Notes under the pieces: generated by a model
The model's database searches: none
What the model was told of the DNA's origin: nothing
What the model saw: only the letters and a program-made list of their open reading frames with translations
Assembly (NCBI GenBank): GCA_964343805.1
Contig: CAYFLR010000006.1
Location: 1-64,000, forward strand
Direction: 5' to 3'
Source: CAYFLR01 sp964343805
Lineage (GTDB): Bacteria; Bdellovibrionota_B; Oligoflexia; CAYFLR01
DNA: 64,000 nt
Program-made: the position numbers and the translations under genes
Shown: positions 25,599 to 35,345 of the stretch, in pieces
How positions within the stretch are numbered: the stretch's first letter is position 1
How the letters are laid out: every line of letters starts with the position of its first letter

Positions 25599-26647
25599 TG
25601 AATAAAAGCTACCTTCCCACTCAATTCGATAGAATGCTCTTCTTGCTAAAGTGGAATTTGGTGGATCTCTTTTTTTGGTTCTATAACATTTTAATTCTCT
25701 ACAAAATTCTTTGGCAGCAAAGCATTCTCCGCGTTAGATTTCTTCATTTTGCATCTTCAGATTTTGCTTATGCTCTTCTCGGGTCTGTACTCATCACCCT
25801 CACTATGAAGATCATCCAGCCTTCATCACTGGGACGAGAGCTCATTTTGTTTCTAAAGAGAAAACCATTCACCCTCTCAAAGTTGCATCTGATCCAACTA
25901 CTTATTTTTTCTCTAGTCACTCTCATTGCAGGGATCTACTTTACTCAACTCTCTCTTCAGTCCTTCTTCTCCCAGTACGGATTTGCCGCAGCAGGTCGAA
26001 TTTTTAGCTCCCTCCTAACGCCCAACTTCAGTATCTTTAATGAAGCCGTATTCAGTGCTATAGAATCAATATACATGGCTTTAATGGCAACGGTATTAGC
26101 CATTCCTATCTCCTTTGTGTTCAGTTTTTTCGCTGCTCAAAACCTAACTCAAAACAACACTTTTTTAAAACTGGGTTATTTTTGTATTCGATTTATTCTG
26201 AACGTAACTCGTGCCGTAGAGCCCTTAGTCTGGGCCATTATTTTTTCTGTTTGGGTGGGAATTGGGCCCTTTTCTGGTATGATTGCTTTATGCATTCACT
26301 CTATAGCAGCCCTTACCAAACTTTACTCTGAACAGATAGAAAATATTGATCCAGGACCTGTGGAAGCCATAACTGCAACTGGTGCCAACGGGGTTCAAAT
26401 CATTTGGTATGCCGTGGTGCCTCAAGTATTTTTACCCTTTCTCTCTTTTACCATTTACCGATGGGATATTAATGTTCGCATGGCAACCGTTATTGGTCTG
26501 GTGGGAGGTGGAGGTATCGGAACCCTGTTAATGCAATACCAAGGCATCGGAAAATGGAATGAGGTGGGACTCATTATTATCGTAATTGCATTTATTGTAT
26601 GGATTTTAGATTTACTGAGTGCCTCGGTTCGCAAGGCACTCATTTAA
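25595..26647 (+). CDS. phnE: phosphonate-type ABC transporter permease
   Basis: 350 residues with six or more hydrophobic segments. The inner-membrane loop EAITATGANGVQIIWYAVVPQ is the EAA-type contact with the ATPase. The first 120 residues, including extra hydrophobic segments, extend beyond usual PhnE proteins of about 270 residues. Start overlaps the phnC stop. The gene runs nearly into the convergent collagen-like lipoprotein gene (13 nt gap). Confidence 0.88.
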   Translation: MMNKSYLPTQFDRMLFLLKWNLVDLFFWFYNILILYKILWQQSILRVRFLHFASSDFAYALLGSVLITLTMKIIQPSSLGRELILFLKRKPFTLSKLHLIQLLIFSLVTLIAGIYFTQLSLQSFFSQYGFAAAGRIFSSLLTPNFSIFNEAVFSAIESIYMALMATVLAIPISFVFSFFAAQNLTQNNTFLKLGYFCIRFILNVTRAVEPLVWAIIFSVWVGIGPFSGMIALCIHSIAALTKLYSEQIENIDPGPVEAITATGANGVQIIWYAVVPQVFLPFLSFTIYRWDINVRMATVIGLVGGGGIGTLLMQYQGIGKWNEVGLIIIVIAFIVWILDLLSASVRKALI

Positions 26648-26660
26648 TATCTGCATATAA

Positions 26661-28553
26661 TTAGTAGGCAGTCGCTCCATCAAAGGTGCTTAGATCAGAG
26701 GTATCAATGGTAGGAATACCCGCTTTCTTGTGATTTAAGATCACAAATTCATCATCACCGGTGGCCGTTTTGTCAATCACATAATAGCCTTCATCATTTT
26801 GATTAAAGCACTGTTTCCATACGGTAGGTCCTTGATTGTCTCTAGGTGGACCTAACTTACCACAGCCGCTTTTACCCCCCCATACGGGAGTGTAACATCC
26901 CGTCATTTTAAACTCACCTTTCTCTTTAAGTGCCTTTCTGACACTTACTTCCAGCATGGCACCTGCCCATCCACAACCTTTCAGTTTACCATCCTTAGAC
27001 TGAGTGGTTTGGGTAATAAATCCACGAGCAGCTTCCCCATAAGATCCTCCTGGATTACGCCAATAGACCACGGTACCAGCAAAGGTGGTGGGGTGAATAT
27101 CGAATGCAGCATAAGCAATGTTTGAACCATATTGATTCGAATTTTCGGCACTCTCATCGCCCATGGGCATACCGGCATTGTAATTGACCAATCCATCTTT
27201 AGTAAAAAGATCTTTTTCAGCAGCTAAACTAGCAGAACGAACTTCATATTTGATTTTTTGATCTTTCGCTGAATTGTATACCTTACTGTACTGCAAACTG
27301 GTTACATGGTTCATGCTCGAACCATTTCCTCCAGCAGGACCTTGTGGACCAGGACCTTGTGGCCCTCCTCCCCCCGCTGATTCCTGGGGAACAACCTTAA
27401 TCCACATTACTCCATCGTAAGCAACATTCCCTTTACTGGAAGGTGAATGAACCAGGTTTACATAGGTGTCATTGGCATTACTACCAGAACTCTCCATTTT
27501 AATTTGGGTGTGATAGACAAGACGTTTCTTAACATTGGGTCTTCTCGTAATTGTGGCAGCAGTGAAATTAGGACCTCGCCCCGCAACAGTTTTCAGTAAA
27601 TCCAATGAGTCACCCACCTCTTTTGGGAGAACCGCTTCCTCACTATAACTCTTCTTCATTTGACAAAGCATCCCTTGAAGTAGTTTTAGAGCGGAGTCAA
27701 CTCGTTTCATCGTGGCCTCAATTAACTCACGGCTCTTACCAACCATACAGGCTTCACCGGTGGTATTAACCTCATCATCCGAGATGGTAGCAAAAAGATC
27801 TTCAGCACCACCACTGTCTAGTATTTGATTCACATTTCCTCTTGCGGGTCCTTGCACAGTCCCAGATAGAATACCGAAATCAAATTGATAACAGGCCTCT
27901 TCACCTCCGGCACCACCTTGGGAGAAGGCATAATTCAAATCAAAATCAAAACACTCTCCCTTTCCATCTAGTCGATTCTTAATGTCTTTCAAGTGCTTTT
28001 TGGGATGGACTTTACCGAAACCATCATCTGACCCTTGACCACCCTGGCCGCCTTGACCACCTGGTCCACCAGGACCTCCAGGACCTCCAGGACCTCCAGG
28101 TCCATTATGTGGTGGTGGAGGTTGTCCCCCTTCTCCATTATGTGGTGGTGGATGCCCCCCTTCTCCATTATGCGGTGGAGGAGGATGACCTCCTTCACCA
28201 TTATGAACTGGCGGTGGCGGTCCATCTCCCTGATGAGCAGGCGGTGGATTGTCATTCACCGAAACCAACGGGAGGGCGACCGTGCTAGCTGATTCCTCTC
28301 CTGGTGAGTCATCTACTTCTGTAGGAAAGGCAGATACAGCTAATCCTTCCGGATAAGTTACAGCTAAGGGATTTTCAGAAATAGCAAGTGTACTCGCTGC
28401 TTCCACCTCCTCATTCCCTTCGGTTTTTTCCTCTTTATCCTTGTCCTTATCCTCCTCCTTTCCTAAATCAAGATTCTCACAGGAAAGAAATTGGAGCATC
28501 AGTAAGACAAAACAAAGCAGGCTCCCCAGTGTCAACGAATAGGATCTCTTCAT
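26661..28553 (-). CDS. lipoprotein with collagen-like Gly/Pro-rich repeats
   Basis: 630 residues. Lipobox LQFLSC gives Cys 25. A charged linker is followed (about 100-180) by Pro/His/Asn/Gly units of the type GGHPPPPHNGE and then a run of GPG/GQG triplets. From about 185 on the chain is a globular part with a few Cys (EACYQFDF, GCGWAG, MTGCYTP). A second short GPQGPGPQGPAGG insert lies near 395-410. The repeat region resembles collagen-like stalks of surface proteins. The globular domain is not recognised. The gene is inserted, on the opposite strand, between phnE and phnD. Confidence 0.75.
   Translation of the reverse strand: MKRSYSLTLGSLLCFVLLMLQFLSCENLDLGKEEDKDKDKEEKTEGNEEVEAASTLAISENPLAVTYPEGLAVSAFPTEVDDSPGEESASTVALPLVSVNDNPPPAHQGDGPPPPVHNGEGGHPPPPHNGEGGHPPPHNGEGGQPPPPHNGPGGPGGPGGPGGPGGQGGQGGQGSDDGFGKVHPKKHLKDIKNRLDGKGECFDFDLNYAFSQGGAGGEEACYQFDFGILSGTVQGPARGNVNQILDSGGAEDLFATISDDEVNTTGEACMVGKSRELIEATMKRVDSALKLLQGMLCQMKKSYSEEAVLPKEVGDSLDLLKTVAGRGPNFTAATITRRPNVKKRLVYHTQIKMESSGSNANDTYVNLVHSPSSKGNVAYDGVMWIKVVPQESAGGGGPQGPGPQGPAGGNGSSMNHVTSLQYSKVYNSAKDQKIKYEVRSASLAAEKDLFTKDGLVNYNAGMPMGDESAENSNQYGSNIAYAAFDIHPTTFAGTVVYWRNPGGSYGEAARGFITQTTQSKDGKLKGCGWAGAMLEVSVRKALKEKGEFKMTGCYTPVWGGKSGCGKLGPPRDNQGPTVWKQCFNQNDEGYYVIDKTATGDDEFVILNHKKAGIPTIDTSDLSTFDGATAY
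28035..28255. repeat. in-frame tandem repeats of the collagen-like lipoprotein
   Basis: Two adjoining repeat types: 9-nt units (accaggacctccagg type) reading Gly-Gly-Pro, and longer units of about 27-33 nt (ccattatgtggtggtgga type) reading His-Asn-Gly-Glu-Gly-Gly-Pro. Lengths are multiples of 3, so copy changes would keep the frame. Confidence 0.75.
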
Positions 28554-28642
28554 ACATACCTCACAAATTATCGATCTGAAATGGAATGAACTGTATTTAT
28601 AACTATAAATGATTGTGGATAATGAAACAAGATTTGGCGGTG

Positions 28643-29723
28643 CTAGTCTGAGTTTTTCATAAGAAATGAAATTAACTCTTTAATTCCAGACTCCAATGGT
28701 TTTACTTCTAAAAGAAAGGAGAGAATGAGGTGAGGGCCATTTTGATCGGACAAATTAAAAAAGAAGCCGGGATAAAAATAAACTTGATGCCTTTCTAATA
28801 ATTGGAGGACCATCTCCTCTTCATCCAAACTGTCTATATGCAACTTAAGCACCATATAAAAACCACCTTGAGGCTCCACAAAAGATATTCGATGGCAGGA
28901 TTTAAGCAGTTTGAGGGCTCGCAGTCTGCGTTCAGCTACTATTTGTTGGTAATGCTCAACAAAAGGAATTCCATGCTTAAAAAGGTCAGGAAGAGCAAAA
29001 CCAGCAAAGGTATTGCATGATAAATAAGTATCAATATAAGTTTCTAAATGATCGCAAGCATGCTTTTTTAAATGAGAGGATCCCATCACCGCAATCCACC
29101 CACACTTGAGCCATGGGAGAGCAAACATTTTTGAAACCCCATTTAAAATAAAAACCAGGGGAGCCTTAGCAAAGAATCTATTGATCGAAAATTGGGAGGA
29201 CAATGAATCATCAAATTGAAAGGGTTCAAAAACCTCATCAACGATAATTGCTAAATCATATTTGATCGCCAATGATTCAACCTTTTTTGCCTCTTCTTCG
29301 CAAAGAATATGGCCGGTAGGGTTGTTGGGAGAGATAATGATAATAGCACGGGTCAACCGAGTGATTTTCTTTTCCATGGCGGCAAAATCGATTTGCCAGT
29401 TGTCATCTTCTTTAAGCTCATAGTTATCTAATTTGACATAACAATGCTCAGCAATGTGATCGAATAAGGGATAAGAAGGATTAGCAGCTAAAAATCTATC
29501 CACAGGTNNNNNNNNNNNNNNNACTTTCCCGAGCAGATAAATCCCCTTTGGAAACGGGAGCATAATCAATATGCTTAGTAAAACGCTGCCAGGAGTCATC
29601 GAGGATGGAAGAAGGAAATTCAATACCACAAGATAGGGGGTTTCCGTCAAACAAACAATTCACCCTTTGCCCTTGCTCTAGTATTTGCTGGTATTTTTGA
29701 GTGATTTTATTAACTGTTTCCAT
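28643..29723 (-). CDS. PLP-dependent class I/II aminotransferase, damaged by an assembly gap
   Basis: Two frames, 29496-29723 (N-terminus) and 28643-29507 (C-terminus), flank a 15-N run and belong to one gene. The C-terminal part has IISPNNPTG, the Asp-containing IIVDEVFEPF and the PLP-lysine region NGVSKMFALPWLKCGW. The N-terminal part stops at GDLSARES where about 40 family residues (the region before PSYPLF) should follow, so the gap must hide about 100-130 nt, not 15. The frame offset supports a wrong gap size rather than a mutation. Substrate cannot be told. Confidence 0.8.
29508..29522. other. assembly gap (15 N) inside aminotransferase gene
   Basis: 15 N between the two halves of the aminotransferase. 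The halves are not in the same frame across 15 nt, and a conserved segment is missing, so the gap length is underestimated. Confidence 0.9.
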
Positions 29724-29813
29724 AATATGTAATATCCTAGTTTACTTTGAGGCAAATTATGATAGAAAATCAATGCTCTTATTACAACCTGAATTCAACC
29801 CGGATACTTCATA

Positions 29814-30761
29814 ATGAAATATAAACAAATGCTCTCCATTTCTTTTCTATTGCTCACACTCAGCTTAGGCGGCTGCAGCAAATGTCAAAGGAGTGTGGAA
29901 TTAGGCAGCCGAGATAACCCGGTGAAGCTCTACTTTTCCCCTTCCGTTGACCGGCAGACCATTTCTAAAAAGTCAGAAAAGCTACTGACTTTTTTAGAGA
30001 AAAAAACAGGGTACTTTTTTACAACTGCCATACCTATGAGTTATATTGCTTTAGTAGAAGCCTTTGGGTCCAAACAAGCGGATCTGGCCGTCATGAATAG
30101 TTTTGGTTATATTTTAGCTAATCGAAAATATCAAGCTCAAGCCCGCTTCATCGTTTCCAGATATGGCAAAACCACCTACCAAGGGCAAATCATCACTCAT
30201 GTTGACAGTGGTATAGAACGCATTGCCGATCTGAAAGGAAAGAATTTTGCATTTACAGATTCTGCTTCCACCTCAGGATTTTTGCTCCCTTACAAAATGT
30301 TTAAGGAGAGGAAAATAAATTTAGGAAACACCGTTTTCGCCATGAAGCATGACAATGTAGTTACCATGGTCTATCAACGCCAGGTGGATGCTGGCGCCAC
30401 TTATTATGCTCCCCCAGCAAAAAATGGGAAAATCCATGATGCCCGCAACCTTGTACTCACCCAATTCCCCGATGTGGCAGAAAAAGTAAAAATCATAGCC
30501 CTCACCGATCCCATTCCCAATGATCCGTTGGTATTTAGATATGGGATGCCTACCCCAATGAAAGAAAAAATTGAGCATGCTTTATTAGAGTATCTAAAAA
30601 CTGCCGAAGGGAAAAAAATCTTTTTCGGCATCTATGGAATTGATAACCTGATGCCTGCTAATGACAGCACCTATGACAGTTTAAGGCAAATGCTCAACCT
30701 CAATGAACTGCAACCTGAAAAAATACTGCAAGAACTCCATCAAACCAGAAAGAAAAACTAA
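29814..30761 (+). CDS. phnD: PhnD-like phosphate/phosphonate-binding lipoprotein
   Basis: 315 residues. Lipobox SLGGC gives Cys 21, so the binding protein is lipid-anchored rather than free in the periplasm. The PhnD/TctC-like fold is seen in LYFSPSVDRQT, then ADLAVMNSFGYIL, DLKGKNFAFTDSASTSGFLLP and DAGATYYAPP. It should serve the phnC-phnE transporter, from which it is separated by two opposite-strand genes. The ATG is not preceded by a clear Shine-Dalgarno sequence. Confidence 0.87.
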   Translation: MKYKQMLSISFLLLTLSLGGCSKCQRSVELGSRDNPVKLYFSPSVDRQTISKKSEKLLTFLEKKTGYFFTTAIPMSYIALVEAFGSKQADLAVMNSFGYILANRKYQAQARFIVSRYGKTTYQGQIITHVDSGIERIADLKGKNFAFTDSASTSGFLLPYKMFKERKINLGNTVFAMKHDNVVTMVYQRQVDAGATYYAPPAKNGKIHDARNLVLTQFPDVAEKVKIIALTDPIPNDPLVFRYGMPTPMKEKIEHALLEYLKTAEGKKIFFGIYGIDNLMPANDSTYDSLRQMLNLNELQPEKILQELHQTRKKN

Positions 30762-31980
30762 ATTGAATTTAAGCAAAATCTCCTCATCTCTAAAGACGTT
30801 CTACCCCAAAATCGACCGCTGGGCTTTATGGTTAGTGATATTATTGGTCCTCCTAATGGAAGCTTACTTTTTCTTAAAGTGGGGAAGAGTGGCGGATGGC
30901 TTCTGGAAATTTAGAAATTTTCTCCCCTTTGACAGTCACTGGTATCATAAGATTGTAGTTGATGGTTACCAGTTCAGCACTGATCCAAAGGTCCAATCTA
31001 ATGTGGCTTTTTTCCCCATTTATCCATTACTTATAAAAGGAACCCACTTCCTCACCGGATTCTCCTACATCATCTGCCAATACCTGGTTTCCTTTCTCTC
31101 TAGTTTAGGATCCTTAATCCTCTTATTTTATGTTAGTTCCCATTTTTTTAATCGAGTAGCCGCCTTTTTTTCTTGCCTTTTCTTTTTACTCTACCCCCCC
31201 AGTTTCTTCTTGCTAGCTGGCTATACGGAAAGTACTTTTTTATTTTTTATTTTTGCTGCTATTTTGGCCTACCAGAAGAACCTAACCTTCTTGGCTTTTT
31301 TATTGGCGGGGCTATCCACAGGAACTCGCTCTGCAGGAGCTTTTTTCTCCTTTGCTTTAGTACTTCATTACATCTTTATTCATAGACCCCCCTTCACCCC
31401 TTTTTCCGTGCCTAAATGGCTCTCTCTAACTGGCAAAGTAATAGGATACAGTTTATTATCCTTATCTGGAATTCTACTCTATATGAGTTATCTCTATGCT
31501 AAATTTGATGATCCAGTGGCATTTATGACCACCCTCCAAGCTTGGGGTTATCAACCTCCGTCCATGGTTAATACTCTCACTTTTTACCATGCCTTTGATC
31601 AAATCATGGTCAGATACAGCTCAATTTTTAAGACTCTATTTAGGCTCCCTGCCTACCATGTTCCCTTTTTAAGTAGTCTGTTGATACTGGGAAACTTATT
31701 TTTGCTGTTTTTTATCAGAAGTTTTAAACTTCCATGGTACTTGTTAGTTTACGGTTTCATTGCTTTACTCTACCCCATTTATGCCACCAGTGGAGTCAAG
31801 GAATCTTGGCTGGCAATGGGCTCCATTGGAAGGTATCAACTGCAAACAGTATTTCCCTTTCTTATTTTAGGGCAATTTGCCTACCGGCACCCGCTTGCCG
31901 TTCCCTTACTTTCAATTTCATTTTTTCTGATTTACCGCAAACTCATCGCTCTCTTTTTCAACCTGATGTGGGCTGGTTAA
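30703..31980 (+). CDS. PIG-V-like integral membrane glycosyltransferase
   Basis: Up to 425 residues with about nine to ten hydrophobic spans. FDSHWYHKIVVDGY with SNVAFFPIYPLL is like the first luminal loop of PIG-V/mannosyltransferase-2 proteins, where the acidic residue binds the lipid-linked sugar donor; GYTESTFLF and STGTRSAG are further family hallmarks. The called ATG at 30703 overlaps phnD by 59 nt; a TTG just after the phnD stop would give a protein about 20 residues shorter that begins just before the first span. No acceptor is implied by neighbours. Confidence 0.78.
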   Translation: MNCNLKKYCKNSIKPERKTKLNLSKISSSLKTFYPKIDRWALWLVILLVLLMEAYFFLKWGRVADGFWKFRNFLPFDSHWYHKIVVDGYQFSTDPKVQSNVAFFPIYPLLIKGTHFLTGFSYIICQYLVSFLSSLGSLILLFYVSSHFFNRVAAFFSCLFFLLYPPSFFLLAGYTESTFLFFIFAAILAYQKNLTFLAFLLAGLSTGTRSAGAFFSFALVLHYIFIHRPPFTPFSVPKWLSLTGKVIGYSLLSLSGILLYMSYLYAKFDDPVAFMTTLQAWGYQPPSMVNTLTFYHAFDQIMVRYSSIFKTLFRLPAYHVPFLSSLLILGNLFLLFFIRSFKLPWYLLVYGFIALLYPIYATSGVKESWLAMGSIGRYQLQTVFPFLILGQFAYRHPLAVPLLSISFFLIYRKLIALFFNLMWAG

Positions 31981-31987
31981 AGCTGGA

Positions 31988-32647
31988 TTAGCCCCAATTA
32001 AAATTCCTTGTTGTGGACTGAATTGACAGGCTCAACATTTTAATAAACTCACTCCGATCAATCTCTTCAGCTCCTAAACTTAAAAGGTGAGATGTGGTCA
32101 TTTGGCAATCGATTAAATCAAAATTCCAACTTACAAGGTGTTCACACAGAAATTTCATAGCCAATTTGGAGGTGTTGGGCTCTAGGTGAAACATGGATTC
32201 TCCAAAAAAACAGCGCCCCAAAGAAAGACCATATAGACCACCACATAGTTGATTTTCTGCATTGAAGACCGCCACGCAATGAGCAATACCTATATGGAAA
32301 AGTCGCCTATAGGCCTTTTTCATATCTTGATGAATCCAAGTTCCATCTTGCCCCTCTCTGGGAACCTTGGCACAGTGTTCAATAACCTGTTCAAAATGAG
32401 TGTCAAACTCACATCGGTATATTCCTTTTTTTTCCAGTTGTTTTAGCTTTTTTGAACAGTGAAATTTCAAAGGGTATAGTACCAAGCGCGGATGAGGAGA
32501 AAACCACAAAATGGGTTCTTCATTGTACCAGGGGAAAATACCACTGGCATAAGCAAGAATCAGACGAGCGGGTGTGAGGTCTCCTCCTACGGCTAATAGA
32601 CCATCTGAGGTGGATTTATTTACTGGTGGAAAGTCTATAATTGGCAT
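31988..32647 (-). CDS. aat: leucyl/phenylalanyl-tRNA-protein transferase
   Basis: 219 residues. The start IDFPPVNKSTSDGLLAVGGDL, then ASGIFPWYNEEPILWFSPHPR, and in the middle GLYGLSLGRCFFGESMFH are classic Aat signatures. It adds Leu or Phe to N-terminal Arg/Lys of proteins and so marks them for ClpAP through the N-end rule. Convergent with the membrane glycosyltransferase gene, 7 nt apart. Confidence 0.95.
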   Translation of the reverse strand: MPIIDFPPVNKSTSDGLLAVGGDLTPARLILAYASGIFPWYNEEPILWFSPHPRLVLYPLKFHCSKKLKQLEKKGIYRCEFDTHFEQVIEHCAKVPREGQDGTWIHQDMKKAYRRLFHIGIAHCVAVFNAENQLCGGLYGLSLGRCFFGESMFHLEPNTSKLAMKFLCEHLVSWNFDLIDCQMTTSHLLSLGAEEIDRSEFIKMLSLSIQSTTRNFNWG

Positions 32648-32754
32648 CTGTCTTCATCCAAGTTATTTTAAGCCTAGAATTATAACTTGAGGAACCTATG
32701 GCGGCAAGATATACTCCACTTATCCAATCAAATTTTCTGGAAAGGATTGATATT

Positions 32755-33024
32755 ATGGTGACGTATCGTTGTTATGTGAGTGGGAGAGTTCAAGGTGTTT
32801 TTTATCGTCTGAGCACTCAACGCGAAGCCAAACTTTTGCAGATAAATGGATACGCAAAAAACCTACCTGATGGGCGAGTGGAAGTCATTGCACAGGGTGA
32901 CCCAGCTAACATCAATCGTTTAATTGAGTGGTGTAAAAAGGGTCCAGAAATGTCTCGAGTGGACAATGTACAAAGTGAGGAGTACAAGACTAACGAGTCT
33001 TATACTGATTTTAAGACCTATTAA
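32755..33024 (+). CDS. acyP: acylphosphatase
   Basis: 89 residues from ATG 32755, with AAAGGA upstream; an earlier ATG at 32698 would add 19 residues without homology. Motif YVSGRVQGVFYR includes the catalytic Arg and GYAKNLPDGRVEV the catalytic Asn. It hydrolyses carboxyl-phosphate bonds such as acetyl phosphate or 1,3-bisphosphoglycerate. Confidence 0.92.
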   Translation: MVTYRCYVSGRVQGVFYRLSTQREAKLLQINGYAKNLPDGRVEVIAQGDPANINRLIEWCKKGPEMSRVDNVQSEEYKTNESYTDFKTY

Positions 33025-33048
33025 AAATACGTTAAATCGTATTATTTA
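33025..33048 (+). terminator. weak hairpin after acyP
   Basis: aatacg and cgtatt pair around ttaaat directly after the acyP stop and are followed by atttatta. The stem is only 6 bp and the T tract is broken, so this is a weak candidate. Confidence 0.3.
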
Positions 33049-33083
33049 TTACTGCTAAAAATCGGATTAACCAGAGTTTAAGA

Positions 33084-35120
33084 CTAAGAATGATGTTTAA
33101 AAACTAATTCCCCTCGCCGAGCATCGATATGTTGAATAGTGGCCTGCACCCAACCATTTAGTTTGGAATTTTTAGATGCTTTGAGCTTTCCGCGAATATT
33201 TAAATTTTCTAACTCAACAAAAAAACCATCGGCTAGATCATTTAAAATCGCTACCCTAAATAGGGTTCCACTGGGTTGATTATGTATATATTTGAGTTGA
33301 TAAAATCGAGTCACATCTTGTTCGAGATTACGAATTTTTCTTTGCTCTTCTTCTGCATGAGATAATATTTGAAGTAATTCTTGGGATGTATAGGAGGCTT
33401 CAGATTCCTCTAACAGACTAACTATCTGCCTTTGCAATACAAGATCAGGATAGCGCCGAATGGGTGACGTTACTTGAGTATAAAGTGAAAGCCCCAAACC
33501 AAAATGACCCGCAGGATCTATCGTCAGCCTAGCTGGTGGTAGAAATCGAATGATGGACTGTGTTTTGATAGGATCATAGCACTTGCGAATATCGGCTACC
33601 AATTCAGTATCTAGTTCTTTGGAGGCTTTATCCTGGGTTCGATAAATAAAAGGAAGATTATTTTCTGCAGCAAAAGACGCGGCAATATTATTAGCGATGA
33701 TCATCAGTTCACTAATCATTGTACGGCTAAGGCTATTGGTATCGATGATTTTGAGTTCTATTTGCTCATCTTTCACCATGAGCTTAGGTTCTCTACGTTT
33801 AAATATGAGAGCCCCTGAACGAGCGCGTTCATCTTGAAATAATGGGGCTAATTGGGCTAGTTTTTGTAAGGCCCCTTGCAATGTTTCACTATCAGGAATA
33901 CTTATTTCTTCATTGTTAAGAAATTGATCTACATCATCATAGTTCAGACGATAATTAACCTCAATCACTCCTCTCTTGATTTCCGATGAAAGAATCTCAC
34001 CCTGATCATTAACTAATATTCCATAAGAAAGAGAGGGTCTCATTTCTCCTTGTACTAGGCTTGCCAGGTCATGAGCAATTCTCTTTGGAACCATCGACAC
34101 AACAGATGTAGGCAAGTAAATGCTGGAGCAGCGATCATAGCCCACCTCATCCAAGAGATCATCTTTTTCGCAATAATGAGCCATATCAGCAATATGTATC
34201 CAAATTTGGGTTCCCTCATCAGTGGTTTCGAGGGAAATAGCATCATCAATCTCTTCTGTTTCCACATCATCAATACTAAAGGTCATTAAATCTCTGAAAT
34301 CTTGGCGAGAACTGATACTAGGGTCATCCATAGAAAAAGGAGGGCAACTCTCAACAAATGAAGCTACTTTCTTATTAAAGGTATCGGTAAATCCCGCTTT
34401 GATGACCCAAGGGTCCGCATCTTTGGAAATTCGACCCAAGTTCTGTAAGAAACGAAAGGCCACCTCTTGTAAATCACTGTTAGAGTTAGCGGATCTTAGG
34501 ATGGACTCCAAGGAACCCACCTCTTTATTCTGTACAAACATTTCCACTCGTCTGACTAAATCAGTCATTTCCTGCGGTACAGGTTCGGCCTCATCATTAC
34601 CTAAAACCTGTTTAATGTAGGCGACCTGACCTGCAATAAGGTCCGCTTTTTTACGACGGGCAATAATTTCCTGTTTTCGAGTTTCCACAGCGTCATGGGT
34701 GCGAACAAAAACAAACACCCCTTTCCTACGGAAGTGAATAAAATCATTAAACATTTCTCGGAGCATAGCAGAAGAATGAGAAGAGTCAGAATTGCCAAAA
34801 TAATCGAGTGTTACATCTGAAATCTCGATTCGAGTCTTCTCATCATACTCTTCAATGAGCGTCTCCCATAGCAACTCCGTATCGATATCTTGTTGTAAAT
34901 CAATTATAACCTGTTCAATCTTCTTCACGCGACCGGCAAATTGATTAGGAGAACAGCTTCCGTGAGTCCAAAGCACTTGATCAGCTCGTAATTTACCATT
35001 TCTACCAAATTCATCCACCACACCTAAACGGTCTTTATTGGCTCGCGTCACTACCGCAAATTTAGTGCTATTTTCAAAGACATACTCGACTATTTGCCCT
35101 TCCAGTTCACTCACTTTCAC
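33084..35120 (-). CDS. RNase II/R family 3'-5' exoribonuclease
   Basis: 678 residues. The RNB catalytic domain starts near 275; its active-site segment reads FSIDDVETEEIDDAIS, with the DD pair kept but Glu where E. coli RNase II has Asp 207. Later conserved parts are LYTQVTSPIRRYPDLVLQRQ (RNB end) and a C-terminal S1-like barrel (FRVAILNDLADGFFVELE). The N-terminal part is not a typical cold-shock pair, so it is closer to the cyanobacterial/plastid-like RNB group than to RNase R. It degrades mRNA from the 3' end. Confidence 0.87.
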   Translation of the reverse strand: MKVSELEGQIVEYVFENSTKFAVVTRANKDRLGVVDEFGRNGKLRADQVLWTHGSCSPNQFAGRVKKIEQVIIDLQQDIDTELLWETLIEEYDEKTRIEISDVTLDYFGNSDSSHSSAMLREMFNDFIHFRRKGVFVFVRTHDAVETRKQEIIARRKKADLIAGQVAYIKQVLGNDEAEPVPQEMTDLVRRVEMFVQNKEVGSLESILRSANSNSDLQEVAFRFLQNLGRISKDADPWVIKAGFTDTFNKKVASFVESCPPFSMDDPSISSRQDFRDLMTFSIDDVETEEIDDAISLETTDEGTQIWIHIADMAHYCEKDDLLDEVGYDRCSSIYLPTSVVSMVPKRIAHDLASLVQGEMRPSLSYGILVNDQGEILSSEIKRGVIEVNYRLNYDDVDQFLNNEEISIPDSETLQGALQKLAQLAPLFQDERARSGALIFKRREPKLMVKDEQIELKIIDTNSLSRTMISELMIIANNIAASFAAENNLPFIYRTQDKASKELDTELVADIRKCYDPIKTQSIIRFLPPARLTIDPAGHFGLGLSLYTQVTSPIRRYPDLVLQRQIVSLLEESEASYTSQELLQILSHAEEEQRKIRNLEQDVTRFYQLKYIHNQPSGTLFRVAILNDLADGFFVELENLNIRGKLKASKNSKLNGWVQATIQHIDARRGELVFKHHS

Positions 35121-35345
35121 TCCTCATTACACATGATCCTGTCTATTCTGGATCCAGGTAATAAAACAAAAAAACCGTTGCAATAAAAGTATATTATGGA
35201 CAAGGCCTCAAAAAGTAAAAAATTGAGGTGGTATTTCAAATGGAATTTAAGTATAAGGAATCCGGGGAGGGTATAAATTTTGGTTATTGTTTTAATTAAC
35301 CCCCCTTATTATCATTTCATTAAAAATCGCGTTAGGAGAACATCA

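Noticed and set aside
27989..28292. ORFs over the collagen-like repeat in other frames
   Set aside because: They arise from repeat DNA of the real gene and lack ribosome sites.
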